From contig SWJS01000005.1 in assembly GCA_007556525.1 (NCBI GenBank), positions 1 to 64,000 on the forward strand: a stretch of 64,000 nucleotides of DNA. The letters are read 5' to 3'. A program made the position numbers and the translations under genes. Positions 53,935 to 63,028 of the stretch are shown here, piece after piece; within the stretch, counting starts at the first letter, position 1, and each line of letters opens with the position of its first letter. The notes under the pieces are model-generated. The model saw only the letters and a list, made by a program, of their open reading frames with translations. It did no database searches and had not been told where the DNA came from. The DNA is from Lysobacteraceae bacterium CU05-9 (GTDB lineage Bacteria; Pseudomonadota; Gammaproteobacteria; Xanthomonadales; Xanthomonadaceae).

Positions 53935-54347
53935 TTCGCGGGGCGGAATCTCACAATTGCCGGTGGCGTTGAAGCGTTCGGTCCGATCTGTTCCAGGCTG
54001 TCGATCGTCATGTAGTAGTTTCCGACGCGCTTCGTAAGTTCCTGGGGAATCTTCATCGTGAAGTTGTACGGTGCGCCATTCACAGGCATGTAGCGGAAGT
54101 TCGCATCGGCTTGGCCTGCCCAGACGCATTGGACGTTCGGTTTGCAACGCGAATCGTTCGTGACGTTGATGTATTGCAAACGGCTTCCGTCCGGAAGGCG
54201 TGCAGCCTGTGTCCACCCCAGAACGGTGATCTTTCCAAGCTTGACGACACGGTCCTTGCGGCCGGCTTGTTTATTGTCGTGCGCACAGCCCGTCATGGTT
54301 AACGTGACAGCCAATGCGGAAGCAACGAGCAGAGTTTTCAATTTCAT
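53931..54347 (-). CDS. Small lipoprotein with CxxNxxCVWAG motif
   Basis: 138 residues with a lipoprotein signal ([15 protein letters not shown]). The mature part contains [19 protein letters not shown], a motif shared by a family of small secreted proteins in many bacteria whose function is unknown; the two cysteines may form a disulfide. The start overlaps the mfd stop codon (ATGA), so it is produced from the mfd transcript. Its stop overlaps the rlmL stop on the other strand. Confidence 0.78.
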   Translation of the reverse strand: MKLKTLLVASALAVTLTMTGCAHDNKQAGRKDRVVKLGKITVLGWTQAARLPDGSRLQYINVTNDSRCKPNVQCVWAGQADANFRYMPVNGAPYNFTMKIPQELTKRVGNYYMTIDSLEQIGPNASTPPAIVRFRPAN

Positions 54348-57300
54348 GTTGAAGGCCTCAAAGTCTGGATCAGTCCGCGCGCAAATTCGATTCGCGATTG
54401 GACGTCAGGTAGCTCCAGTTTAATGCGCAAAAGACTCGATCCTTCCAGTCGGAACGTCTGTGATTTGCTTTGGATTAATTGAATGAGATTCAGTGGATCG
54501 ATCTTGGGTCGGTCAACGAAGCGAATCCGTCCACCTTCCTCACCCAAATGAATCTTGCTGATACCGATGGCGTCGGCGAGTTGGCGGAGCATGGCGACGT
54601 TGAAGAGGTTTTTGACAGGGTCGGGTAACAATCCGAAACGATCGATCATCTCAACCTGCAGTTCTCGGATTTGTTCGTCTGTCTTCGCCGCGCTGATGCG
54701 TTTGTACAGCGTCAGCCGCGTATGCACGTCGCCAATGTAAGTTTCCGGTATCAATGCTGGTGCCTGCAGATCAATCTCTGCACCGACATGGCGCATCGAA
54801 TCTTCATCCGGAATTTCACCCTTACGGATCGACTCGATCGCTCGTGCGAGAAGCTCGGTATACAAGCTAAAACCAATCTCCGCCATTTGACCACTCTGGT
54901 CTTCGCCGAGCAATTCACCCGCACCGCGAATCTCAAGATCATGAGTCGACAGCGCAAAACCTGCGCCCAACTCATCCATCGAGCTAATTGCTTCCAGGCG
55001 CTTGCGTGCATCGGAAGACATCGCACGCGTTTCTGGCACGATGAGATATGCGAACGCGCGGTGATGGGAGCGACCAACGCGGCCACGCAACTGATGCAAC
55101 TGCGCGAGACCAAAGCGATCCGCACGGTTGATGATGATTGTGTTGGCATTCGGGATATCGATACCGGACTCAATGATCGTCGTCGCCAGCAACACGTTGT
55201 AGCGCTGCTTATGGAAGTCGGACATCACTTTCTCGAGCTCGCGCTCGTGCATCTGTCCATGCGCCACGCCAATGCGTGCATCCGGCACCAACTCTTCAAG
55301 TTCGCGTTTCATGCGGCCGATGCTTTCCACATCGTTATGCAAAAAATACACCTGCCCACCCCGCGCCAGCTCACGTCCAAACGCTTCCTCGAGCATCGCG
55401 TTGTCCCACAGGCTGATCGTCGTCTGCACTGCCATGCGGTTTGCCGGTGGCGTCGCGATGATCGACAGATCGCGCAAGCCCGACATCGCCATGTTCAACG
55501 TGCGCGGGATCGGCGTTGCGGTCAACGTCAGCAAGTGCACGTTCGCGCGCATCGCTTTGAGCGCTTCCTTCTGCCGCACACCGAAGCGCTGTTCTTCGTC
55601 GACGATGACGAGGCCGAGGTTCTTGAACTTGACGTCGTTTTGCAACAGACGGTGCGTGCCGACGATGATGTCGATCTTGCCGTCCGCGACTTTCTGCAGT
55701 TCTTCCTTGATTTCCTTGGCGGTTTTGAAGCGCGACAAAACTTCAACCCGCAGTGGCCAATCGGCGAGACGGTCACGCAAGTTGCGGAAATGCTGTTCGG
55801 CGAGCAAAGTCGTCGGCACGAGAATCGCAACTTGTCTTCCGGCGGATGCAGCAGCGAAGGCCGCGCGGACGGCGACTTCCGTTTTGCCAAAACCAACGTC
55901 ACCGCAAACCACGCGATCCATCGGTTGTGAAGAATCGAGATCGCGAATGACTGCATTGATCGCCGCGTGTTGATCGGGTGTTTCCTCAAACGCAAAGCCT
56001 GCCGCAAACGATTCATACATCGCGCGGTCGATGGGCATCGAGAGACCTTCGCGCGCGAGGCGCTTGGCCTGGATTTCCAGCAATTCCGAAGCAACGTCGC
56101 GGACTTTCTCGGCGGCGCGTTTTTTGGCTTTCGTCCATTGCTCGCCACCCAATGAATGCAGTGGTGCCGTCTCGGGCGATGCGCCCGAATAGCGGTTGAT
56201 GAGATGCAGCTGCGAAACAGGCACGTACAGCCGGTCGCCCTTCGCATATTCGATCTCGAGAAACTCACCTGTGATTCCACCTGCATCCAGCACGGTCAGT
56301 CCACGGTATCGGCCCACACCATGATCTTCGTGGACAATCGGCGCGCCTTCAGTGAGCTCACCTAAGTCTCGGATAATGTCATCGGGATTGCGGACGCGCT
56401 CGTTGCGACGCCTTGTAACGGCTGTTCGTTCCGGGAAAAGCTGCCTTTCCGTCAGCACCGCAATCGCCGGTTTCTCTACGGAGAAGCCGTCATCGATCGG
56501 GATCACGCCGATGCTGAACTTGCCATCCGCGAGAAATGCTTGCCACGAATCAACGCTGGTCGGACGGATATCCGCGCTGTGCAAAATCTCCAGCAACGCC
56601 TCACGACGCCCGGGACTCTCGGCCGCAATCAGCACGCGTCCGGGATATGCATCCAGGAAGCGCTGCAACGCTTCACCGGCACGACCATCCTTCGTGGCAA
56701 TCGATAACTCGGGTGCGATTTGAATCGGCAGGGCAGTGGCTTTCGTCCATTGCTCATCGTCTTTCGCGATGACATCGATACGTTCGTATTGATTCAACAA
56801 CTTCCGCAAGGATTCGACGTCGAGGTACAGCTCTTCAGGCGCGAGCACCGGACGTTCAATGTCGTAGCGGCGTTGTTCGTAGCGCGTTGCTGCCTGCGTC
56901 AGGAAGAGCTCTGAGTTGACGATGACGTGATCATCGATGCCGACCAACGGCGCAGTGCCGAAGTAGTCAAACAACGTTGCGGTTTGCTCGAAGAACAATG
57001 GCAAGTAATATTCGATGCCAGCAGGTGCGTGACCGTTGCGCAGATCCTGGTACAAGGCCGAGCGACGCGTATCGATATCAAAGCGGTCTTTCAGAGCCTC
57101 GAGTGCACGGTTGCGGTGCGCATCGTCCAACGGCACTTCTCGCCCTGGCAAAATCTGCAACGCTTCCAAATGATCCAGCGATCGCTGCGACTCAGGGTCG
57201 AAGTGGCGAATCGTATCGATCTCCTTGTCGAGCATCTCGACCCGGAACGGTTGCGATGAGCCCATCGGATACACATCGAGCAAGCCACCGCGCACCGCGA

Positions 57301-57799
57301 AATCACCGGGATCAAGAACCTGTGTAACTGAGCGATAACCTGCAGCTTCCAAACGCAACTTCTCATTGTCGAGATTCAAAACCTGACCGCGCTTGAGATC
57401 AAACCGGTTGCCGATGAGATGCTGGGTTGGAGCGATCTTCTGCAGTAATGATTGCACCGGAACGACGACGATGCCGCGCTCCAATGTTGGTAGTTGCTGC
57501 AAAACCGACATGCGCTGCGACACGATCTGAGGGTGCGGACTGAAGATGTCGTAGGGCAGGGTTTCCCAATCGGGGAACAGTATGACGGGTAACGAAGCGT
57601 CACCCAACGCGCGCAAATCCCACTCGAGCTGATGGGCATGCGCATTGTCCTTCGCGATGATCAGCAGCGGCCGGTCGAGCTTTTGGGCAGCCAACGAGAA
57701 TGCCAGCGCGAGACCGGTGCGTGTTGCAGGGGATTGCCAAAGGGCTTTCTTCTGGCCGCGCTTCGGAAGTGGCGGTGCAGGGATCGTGTCGTTGGACAT
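54344..57799 (-). CDS. mfd: Transcription-repair coupling factor Mfd
   Basis: 1151 residues. The N-terminal UvrB-like part (SLAAQKLDRPLLIIAKDNAH, LFPDWETLPYDIFSPHPQ) is followed by the RNA polymerase interaction domain (PIVHEDHGVGRYRGLTVLDAG, FLEIEYAKGDRLYVP). The translocase motor has Walker A GDVGFGKTEVAVRAAFAA, DEEQRFGV, LTATPIPRTLN, TTIIESGIDIPNANTII and QLRGRVGRSHHRAFAYL, and a TRCF C-terminal domain completes it. It removes stalled polymerase and recruits UvrA. It overlaps the small lipoprotein gene by four bases. Confidence 0.98.
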   Translation of the reverse strand: MSNDTIPAPPLPKRGQKKALWQSPATRTGLALAFSLAAQKLDRPLLIIAKDNAHAHQLEWDLRALGDASLPVILFPDWETLPYDIFSPHPQIVSQRMSVLQQLPTLERGIVVVPVQSLLQKIAPTQHLIGNRFDLKRGQVLNLDNEKLRLEAAGYRSVTQVLDPGDFAVRGGLLDVYPMGSSQPFRVEMLDKEIDTIRHFDPESQRSLDHLEALQILPGREVPLDDAHRNRALEALKDRFDIDTRRSALYQDLRNGHAPAGIEYYLPLFFEQTATLFDYFGTAPLVGIDDHVIVNSELFLTQAATRYEQRRYDIERPVLAPEELYLDVESLRKLLNQYERIDVIAKDDEQWTKATALPIQIAPELSIATKDGRAGEALQRFLDAYPGRVLIAAESPGRREALLEILHSADIRPTSVDSWQAFLADGKFSIGVIPIDDGFSVEKPAIAVLTERQLFPERTAVTRRRNERVRNPDDIIRDLGELTEGAPIVHEDHGVGRYRGLTVLDAGGITGEFLEIEYAKGDRLYVPVSQLHLINRYSGASPETAPLHSLGGEQWTKAKKRAAEKVRDVASELLEIQAKRLAREGLSMPIDRAMYESFAAGFAFEETPDQHAAINAVIRDLDSSQPMDRVVCGDVGFGKTEVAVRAAFAAASAGRQVAILVPTTLLAEQHFRNLRDRLADWPLRVEVLSRFKTAKEIKEELQKVADGKIDIIVGTHRLLQNDVKFKNLGLVIVDEEQRFGVRQKEALKAMRANVHLLTLTATPIPRTLNMAMSGLRDLSIIATPPANRMAVQTTISLWDNAMLEEAFGRELARGGQVYFLHNDVESIGRMKRELEELVPDARIGVAHGQMHERELEKVMSDFHKQRYNVLLATTIIESGIDIPNANTIIINRADRFGLAQLHQLRGRVGRSHHRAFAYLIVPETRAMSSDARKRLEAISSMDELGAGFALSTHDLEIRGAGELLGEDQSGQMAEIGFSLYTELLARAIESIRKGEIPDEDSMRHVGAEIDLQAPALIPETYIGDVHTRLTLYKRISAAKTDEQIRELQVEMIDRFGLLPDPVKNLFNVAMLRQLADAIGISKIHLGEEGGRIRFVDRPKIDPLNLIQLIQSKSQTFRLEGSSLLRIKLELPDVQSRIEFARGLIQTLRPST

Positions 57800-57824
57800 A
57801 GGCGTTCATTCTAGCAATTTCACG

Positions 57825-57852
57825 TTGAAAGGACCTTGTCAGGCTATACAAT
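57825..57852 (+). promoter_or_regulatory. Predicted promoter of the CDF transporter gene
   Basis: TTGAAA (57825-57830) and TACAAT (57847-57852) with a 16-base spacer, 38 bases before the ATG at 57890. It lies between the divergent mfd and transporter genes. No metal-regulator site was recognised. Confidence 0.55.
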
Positions 57853-57889
57853 AGAGCTCTTCAACATATTCAAAAGACGGAACGGAACC

Positions 57890-58801
57890 ATGGCCGGAAG
57901 CGGTGATTCAAAGCGGGCGATTTTGTTCGCACTGGGAGCAAACTTTTCGATTGCGGTTGCCAAAGGCATTGCCGCTTCGGTAACCGGTTCAACAGCGATG
58001 CTCGCCGAAACCGTTCACTCGGTTGCCGATTGTGGCAACCAGTTATTGCTCTTGCTTGGATTGAAGCAGTCGAAGGAGGGGCCGTCCGAGCGGTACCAGT
58101 TGGGTTCGGGTAAAGCGGTCTATTTCTGGTCGTTCCTCGTCGCGGTCATGCTCTTTACGGTCGGCGGCATTTATTCGCTGTACGAAGGATTCCACAAGTT
58201 GTCGAACCCTGAGCCACTGAATCAATGGTGGTGGGCCGCCGGCGTTCTCGTGTTTGCGATCATCGCCGAAGCCATTTCGATGAAGGCTTGCATGACCGAG
58301 GTCAACAAATCCCGCGGTAATCGCACGATTTGGCAGTGGTTCCGCGAGAGCCGCCAAGCGGAACTCATCGTCATCTTCGGCGAGGACTTGGCTGCGTTGC
58401 TGGGTCTGATCTTCGCTCTGTTCGCAGTGTTGATGAGCGTATTCACGGGCAATCCGGTTTGGGATGCCATCGGCACGCTGATGATTGGTGCACTGCTGAT
58501 TCTTGTCGCCGTTTTCGTGGCGCGCGAAGTCAAGGAAATGTTGATCGGACAGTCCATGGATCCGGCGCGTCAGGCGATGATCCAGGAGTTCCTTGCGAAT
58601 CATCCGAATGTCGAGAAGATCATCAGCATCAAGACCATGCAGATGGGCGACGAAGTCCTGTTGTCGGTGCAGGCACACATGCACGATACGGATACCACGG
58701 CGCAGCTCGTCGAGAACATCAACGCACTCGAGAAGGCGGTGAAGCAGAACTTTCCGGAAGTGCGCTGGAGCTTCTTCGAGGCGGAAGTCGACCGCGCGTA
58801 A
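57890..58801 (+). CDS. Cation diffusion facilitator family transporter
   Basis: 303 residues from the ATG at 57890. Five to six membrane helices: LFALGANFSIAVAKGIAA, then TGSTAMLAETVHSVADCGNQ with the metal-site His and Asp, AVYFWSFLVAVMLFTVGGIY, WWWAAGVLVFAIIAEAISM and VIFGEDLAALLGLIFALFAV with the second Asp pair position. A cytosolic ferredoxin-like C-terminal domain follows (VEKIISIKTMQMGDEVLLSV). It exports divalent metal (zinc, iron or manganese) in exchange for protons. Stop codons of this gene and of rlmJ abut (TAA then CTA). Confidence 0.92.
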   Translation: MAGSGDSKRAILFALGANFSIAVAKGIAASVTGSTAMLAETVHSVADCGNQLLLLLGLKQSKEGPSERYQLGSGKAVYFWSFLVAVMLFTVGGIYSLYEGFHKLSNPEPLNQWWWAAGVLVFAIIAEAISMKACMTEVNKSRGNRTIWQWFRESRQAELIVIFGEDLAALLGLIFALFAVLMSVFTGNPVWDAIGTLMIGALLILVAVFVAREVKEMLIGQSMDPARQAMIQEFLANHPNVEKIISIKTMQMGDEVLLSVQAHMHDTDTTAQLVENINALEKAVKQNFPEVRWSFFEAEVDRA

Positions 58802-59665
58802 CTATTTCGGCGCGATCACCCAATCGACTGACGCCTCGGCACCCTTGTCCTCCTGAATCAGCGGGAGGACTTTGCGTAACGTCTCCTTCAGCGCGGCATC
58901 AACTTGCCACGGTGCATTGAGGATCATCATGCCACTGCCATTCATGCGCAATGGCGAATTGTCCGGGCGCACGAGCATTTCGACACGCAACGCATTCTTC
59001 ACCGGCAAGCTGGCGACACGACGATAGAACGGCTGCAGCGAGCGGCGCAACTTGATCGGATACCAAATCGCGAAGATGCCCAACGGCCAACGCTCCAGTG
59101 CATCACGGACGGCGCCGATGATTTCATCGAACTCACCGAGTTGCGCTTCGTATGGTGGATCGATGAGGATGAGGCCGCGGTTGATTTTGGCCGAGCCTTT
59201 GCGCGGTGGTAGAAACGACTTCATCAACCCGTAGCCATCGCCAACACGGACTTGCACGCGATCATCACGTCCAACCGTTTGCTTCAGCACATCCGCTTCT
59301 TCGGGATTCAATTCCACAAACGCCATGCGATCACCTTCACGCAACGCATGCATCAGAAACCACGGCGATCCTGGATACGCGGTGCGGTCACCGGAGTCAT
59401 TGCGCAACGCCTTCACCGCTTGCAGATAACGCTGCACCAATGGATCGCTCGGCGCTTCCGCCATCAATCGCGATACGCCACCATCTGCTTCCATCGTCGC
59501 TTGCGCATTGGCACTCGATAACGAATACGAACCACGTCCAGCGTGCGTATCCAGGGCAAAAACATCCGTCGGCTTCTGCAACAATGCATCCACCAGGGCG
59601 AGTAACGTGATGTGCTTGAGGACGTCTGCGTGATTTCCGGCGTGGAAGGCGTGGCGATAATTCAT
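58802..59665 (-). CDS. rlmJ: 23S rRNA (adenine-2030-N6)-methyltransferase RlmJ
   Basis: 287 residues. The N-terminus NYRHAFHAGNHADVLKHITL, the motif FALDTHAGRGSYSL for S-adenosylmethionine, GSPWFLMHALREGDRMAFVELNP, and the catalytic LILIDPPYE identify RlmJ, which methylates A2030 of 23S rRNA. It follows the PAP2 gene by 22 bases on the same strand and is the last gene of that operon, although its job looks unrelated. Confidence 0.95.
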   Translation of the reverse strand: MNYRHAFHAGNHADVLKHITLLALVDALLQKPTDVFALDTHAGRGSYSLSSANAQATMEADGGVSRLMAEAPSDPLVQRYLQAVKALRNDSGDRTAYPGSPWFLMHALREGDRMAFVELNPEEADVLKQTVGRDDRVQVRVGDGYGLMKSFLPPRKGSAKINRGLILIDPPYEAQLGEFDEIIGAVRDALERWPLGIFAIWYPIKLRRSLQPFYRRVASLPVKNALRVEMLVRPDNSPLRMNGSGMMILNAPWQVDAALKETLRKVLPLIQEDKGAEASVDWVIAPK

Positions 59666-59687
59666 CGCACTAGCTTAAAGCACCCAG

Positions 59688-60239
59688 CTACTGAAACAAA
59701 CTTGCACCGGGCACGAGCCACAATGAAACCGATGCCAAAACAGTCCCAATCACCGTCGCCGCCAGCACATCCGAAGGGTAATGCAGCCCCAGGAAAACGC
59801 GCGACGCTGCGACACTGACGCTAAACGGCACCAGGATCAACGCCAGAGCAGGGAAGTACGCACACGCAATGATGCTGAACGCGACGGCATGCAACGTGTG
59901 ACCGGACGGAAACGAAAATTGATCCAGCGGCGCGACCCACGCTTGGATGCGGCGGTCATTTGCGCAGGGACGCGGACGCTTCGTCCACCGCTTCAAGCCC
60001 TTGTAAAGTAGCAACGACACAAATCCAAGGCACGCCATATGCACGGAAGCCTGCATGCCACGCTGGCCGCCATACGCAAACAACACGGCCATCAACGTGT
60101 ACCAGAAGATCCCATCGCCCAGTCGACTGACCACAGCGAAATAGCGCCGCGAAGGATGATGCGAGCAAAAATGATTCGTCGCAAACACCCAACGATGTTC
60201 GCGGTGATGGAAGTTACTGTGCCAGCGCGACGTTTGCAT
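59688..60239 (-). CDS. PAP2-family membrane phosphatase
   Basis: 183 residues from the ATG at 60239; a TTG at 60257 is a weaker choice. Four to five membrane helices carry the three phosphatase motifs KRWTKRPRPC, PSGHT (in FSFPSGHTLHAVAFS) and SRVFLGLHYPSDV. Substrates of the family are phosphatidic acid, undecaprenyl pyrophosphate or similar lipid phosphates, cleaved on the periplasmic side. The gene starts 26 bases before the end of the glycosyltransferase gene. With the PHO box upstream, dephosphorylating a phospholipid to diacylglycerol is a plausible role. Confidence 0.88.
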   Translation of the reverse strand: MQTSRWHSNFHHREHRWVFATNHFCSHHPSRRYFAVVSRLGDGIFWYTLMAVLFAYGGQRGMQASVHMACLGFVSLLLYKGLKRWTKRPRPCANDRRIQAWVAPLDQFSFPSGHTLHAVAFSIIACAYFPALALILVPFSVSVAASRVFLGLHYPSDVLAATVIGTVLASVSLWLVPGASLFQ

Positions 60240-61386
60240 GTTCAGAACCTCGGTCAATCAATTGATGGAATAAGGAGTCCAGGTCTTCCGCAACTTGTTC
60301 GGGATGCAATGCCTCCATCGCGCGTCGGCACGACAGTCCCATCTCGCGACGCATCGCATCATCCAAACCAAGGCGAGTGGTTGCAGCAATGAACGCACTT
60401 TCTTCATCCATCGCAACGACATCGCCATGAATATTCCTGCGCAAAAATTCCCTCGCCGCACCGTAATCAAACGCCACGACGGGCACACCGCTTGCCATCG
60501 CTTCCAGCGTGACATTGCCAAACGTTTCGGATTTACTCGCAAACGGAAACAGATCCGTACTCGCAATCGCTTCGGCAAGTTCATCGCCCCGCAGCATGCC
60601 CGTGAAAATGAAGTCTGGATGCGCCTCTTCCAACTCTGCGCGACGTGGTCCATCGCCGATCCAGATAAAGCGTGCATCCGGACGATGACGTTGTAACGCA
60701 CGGAAGGCATCGACGGCGAGATCGAGATTTTTTTCTGCGGCAATGCGTCCCACAAACAACACTGCCAGATCCTGACGCCCCAAGCCCCAGGAGGTCCGCA
60801 GGGTCGCGCTTCGCTTCGATGGATTGAATCGCAAGCAATCGACCGCGCGCCGCAAACACTTCACATTTCGAAAACCCAGCGCGATCAGTTCCTGCTGCAA
60901 TGCCAGCGTCGGTACCAGCGTCATGTCAGCGCGATTATGGAAACGACGCATCCACGCAATAGCGGTCTTGCGCAGAAATGGAAAAGCGTAATCCACGACG
61001 TAATGATCAAACCGCGTGTGGAAGCCGCTGATGACTGGGATGCCAAGCTCGTTTGCGACGCGTACGGCACTATTGCCGAGCGGACCTTCCGTTGCCACAT
61101 AGATTGCATCCGGGCGACGCGCATTCCACAAGGCACGTAAACGTTGCGCGCAGGGCAGTCCGAAACGCAAACTCGGATAACGCGGTATTGGCAGCCCACG
61201 GACAACCGTCAAACCATCATTGGGCGTCAGGGATTCTGCGATGGCTTTGGGCTCGTCGACTTGCGCCGGACGGACAAGGTCAACGATGTGACCGCGAGCG
61301 CGCAATCCTTCTTCGAGTCCTTGAACCGTCAACGACACGCCGTTGATTTCCGGCGGATACGTTTCTGTGATGACCGCGTAGCGCAT
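60214..61386 (-). CDS. GT4-type glycosyltransferase (MgtA/SqdX-like)
   Basis: 390 residues from the ATG at 61386 behind GGGAG. The GT-B fold begins RYAVITETYPPEINGVSLTVQGLEEGL, with YVATEGPLGNSAVRVANELG and SGFHTRFDHYV. The C-terminal donor domain has VLFVGRIAAEKNLDLAVDAF and the E-x7-E motif in SKSETFGNVTLEAMASG. This matches the group containing lipid mannosyltransferase MgtA and the sulfolipid enzyme SqdX, which act on diacylglycerol-type acceptors. Four PHO half-sites lie just upstream, and a PAP2 phosphatase overlaps its end. Confidence 0.88.
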   Translation of the reverse strand: MRYAVITETYPPEINGVSLTVQGLEEGLRARGHIVDLVRPAQVDEPKAIAESLTPNDGLTVVRGLPIPRYPSLRFGLPCAQRLRALWNARRPDAIYVATEGPLGNSAVRVANELGIPVISGFHTRFDHYVVDYAFPFLRKTAIAWMRRFHNRADMTLVPTLALQQELIALGFRNVKCLRRAVDCLRFNPSKRSATLRTSWGLGRQDLAVLFVGRIAAEKNLDLAVDAFRALQRHRPDARFIWIGDGPRRAELEEAHPDFIFTGMLRGDELAEAIASTDLFPFASKSETFGNVTLEAMASGVPVVAFDYGAAREFLRRNIHGDVVAMDEESAFIAATTRLGLDDAMRREMGLSCRRAMEALHPEQVAEDLDSLFHQLIDRGSEHANVALAQ

Positions 61387-61418
61387 GACTTCTCCCACTT
61401 TTCAGTAGGATGACAAGC

Positions 61419-61462
61419 ACACGTGAAAGGAAAATGTCAGTGCGGTGACACTTCGATGACAG
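61419..61462 (-). promoter_or_regulatory. Tandem PHO box upstream of the glycosyltransferase-PAP2 operon
   Basis: On the minus strand four heptamers recur every 11 bases: CTGTCAT, GTGTCAC, CTGACAT and CTTTCAC, separated by CGAA, CGCA and TTTC. This is the layout of two consecutive PhoB sites (consensus 7 + 4 + 7, CTGTCAT-N4-CTGTCAY). The last half-site ends about 35 bases before the ATG at 61386, the usual place for a PhoB-activated promoter. The ppx stop codon lies directly beyond the box. Confidence 0.8.
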
Positions 61463-61464
61463 CG

Positions 61465-62994
61465 TTACGGAAGCTCTACATCCAAGTCGATGCCAAGCGC
61501 TTTCATGTCCGACATTTCCTGCTGCAAATCCGATGTGAGCAGAGGACGTTCGGCGATCCACTTCTTGGACAAGTCAACATGCAGTTCGTCACCACGCGCC
61601 TTGACGACGAGCTTTGGAATTTCCTGATCGAAGTGTGCGCGGTGGAACAGCACTGCCAATCTCAGCAATGCAGCCGAACGACGTGCCGCAGGTACCAAAC
61701 GATCCGGCAAAGCATCGAATGCTGACTTTGAAATCTTGCGTCGATGCGTGGCGACTAATGCCGACAAAAATTGCTGCTGCTGCCTCGAGAACCCTGCAAT
61801 ATCCGCATTGCCGAGAATGTATGCACCATGCGTGTGATAACCGCTATGTGCGATGCCCAAGCCAATCTCGTGCAATCGAGCGGCACGTTGCAACATGATG
61901 CGATCATCGGCATCCAGCGCCCAATCCTTGGCAACTTGATCGAACATTCGCAGCAACGTTTCTTCGACGCGATCAACTTGCTCACGATCGACGCTAAAGC
62001 GATTCATCAACGAATCCACGGCACGGTCGCGAGGATCGAAATCACCACCGCGCTCGATCATGTCGTACAAAACGCCTTCACGCAAAGCCGCCTTGCTGAC
62101 AATGACGCGCTCTAAACCCAACGTGCGGAAGGCTGCCTCAACGATCAGCAAACCACCCGCGATCACCGGACGGCGATCCGCATGCAATGCCGGCAAATCA
62201 ATTTCGTCGATGGTTTCAGCGAGGAGCAAACGATCGCGCAAAGCCGGCAACGCATCCGCGATGATGGCGCCCTTGGTCAGATTCATGGCCTGGCAAATGG
62301 CGCCGATGGCTTTCATCGTGCCGGATGTTCCGATGACTTCATCCCAACCCAACGCGCGATAGACACCTGCGAAATGCTGGAACTCTGCAGCGACGTCATC
62401 CAGGGCGGCGCGATATTTCTTGCGGGATAACTTGCCATTGCCAAAATATTTCAACGTCGACGCAACACACCCGAGCTGCACGGATTCCCGTTCAATCGGC
62501 TTGTAGCCGGCACCAATAATGGATTCCGTTGAACCACCACCGATGTCGATGACGAGACGAAGTTGATCCTTCTTCGGCGGTTGGGCATGTGCAACGCCCA
62601 GATAAACCAGACGTGCTTCTTCGCGACCTGCAATGACTTCAATCGGTTGGCCAAGCGACTTCTCGGCTTTCGTGAGAAACCCTTGCGGATCATTGAGCTT
62701 ACGGACCGTGTTCGTCGCAACGGCGCGGACATGCGACTCAGGAATATCCTGCAACCGCTGGCGGAAACGCTCGAGGCAATCTGTCGCACGCTTACGTGCA
62801 TCATTGGAAAGATTGCCCTTCTTGTCGAGACCCTCTGCCATGCGCACAGGTTCGCGGATGCGATCCAGAAGATGCAGTTCGCCGAGCGTATAACGGGCGA
62901 CCACCATATGAAAGCTGTTTGAGCCCATATCGATGGCGGCGAGTTGATCGCCTTCTTTCAAGTCAAGCTGTGCGCCACGCAGAATGTCGGTCAT
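61465..62994 (-). CDS. ppx: Exopolyphosphatase, Ppx/GppA family
   Basis: 509 residues. The ASKHA phosphatase fold begins LAAIDMGSNSFHMVVARY; further motifs are ATNTVRKLNDPQGFLTKAEK, VIAGREEARLVYLGV, LVIDIGGGSTESIIG and VIGTSGTMKAIG, then a C-terminal HD-like helical domain (MLQRAARLHEIGLGIAHSGYHTHGAYI). It shortens polyphosphate or converts pppGpp. It follows ppk by 34 bases on the same strand, so synthesis and breakdown of polyphosphate are co-expressed. Confidence 0.95.
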   Translation of the reverse strand: MTDILRGAQLDLKEGDQLAAIDMGSNSFHMVVARYTLGELHLLDRIREPVRMAEGLDKKGNLSNDARKRATDCLERFRQRLQDIPESHVRAVATNTVRKLNDPQGFLTKAEKSLGQPIEVIAGREEARLVYLGVAHAQPPKKDQLRLVIDIGGGSTESIIGAGYKPIERESVQLGCVASTLKYFGNGKLSRKKYRAALDDVAAEFQHFAGVYRALGWDEVIGTSGTMKAIGAICQAMNLTKGAIIADALPALRDRLLLAETIDEIDLPALHADRRPVIAGGLLIVEAAFRTLGLERVIVSKAALREGVLYDMIERGGDFDPRDRAVDSLMNRFSVDREQVDRVEETLLRMFDQVAKDWALDADDRIMLQRAARLHEIGLGIAHSGYHTHGAYILGNADIAGFSRQQQQFLSALVATHRRKISKSAFDALPDRLVPAARRSAALLRLAVLFHRAHFDQEIPKLVVKARGDELHVDLSKKWIAERPLLTSDLQQEMSDMKALGIDLDVELP

Positions 62995-63028
62995 TGCGTC
63001 ATTTTATCTGAAAGCGATGATGAAAAAA

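Noticed and set aside
54671-55930. 419-codon open frame antisense to mfd
   Set aside because: Composition (Arg, His, Cys rich) and complete overlap with conserved Mfd motor motifs mark it as a shadow.
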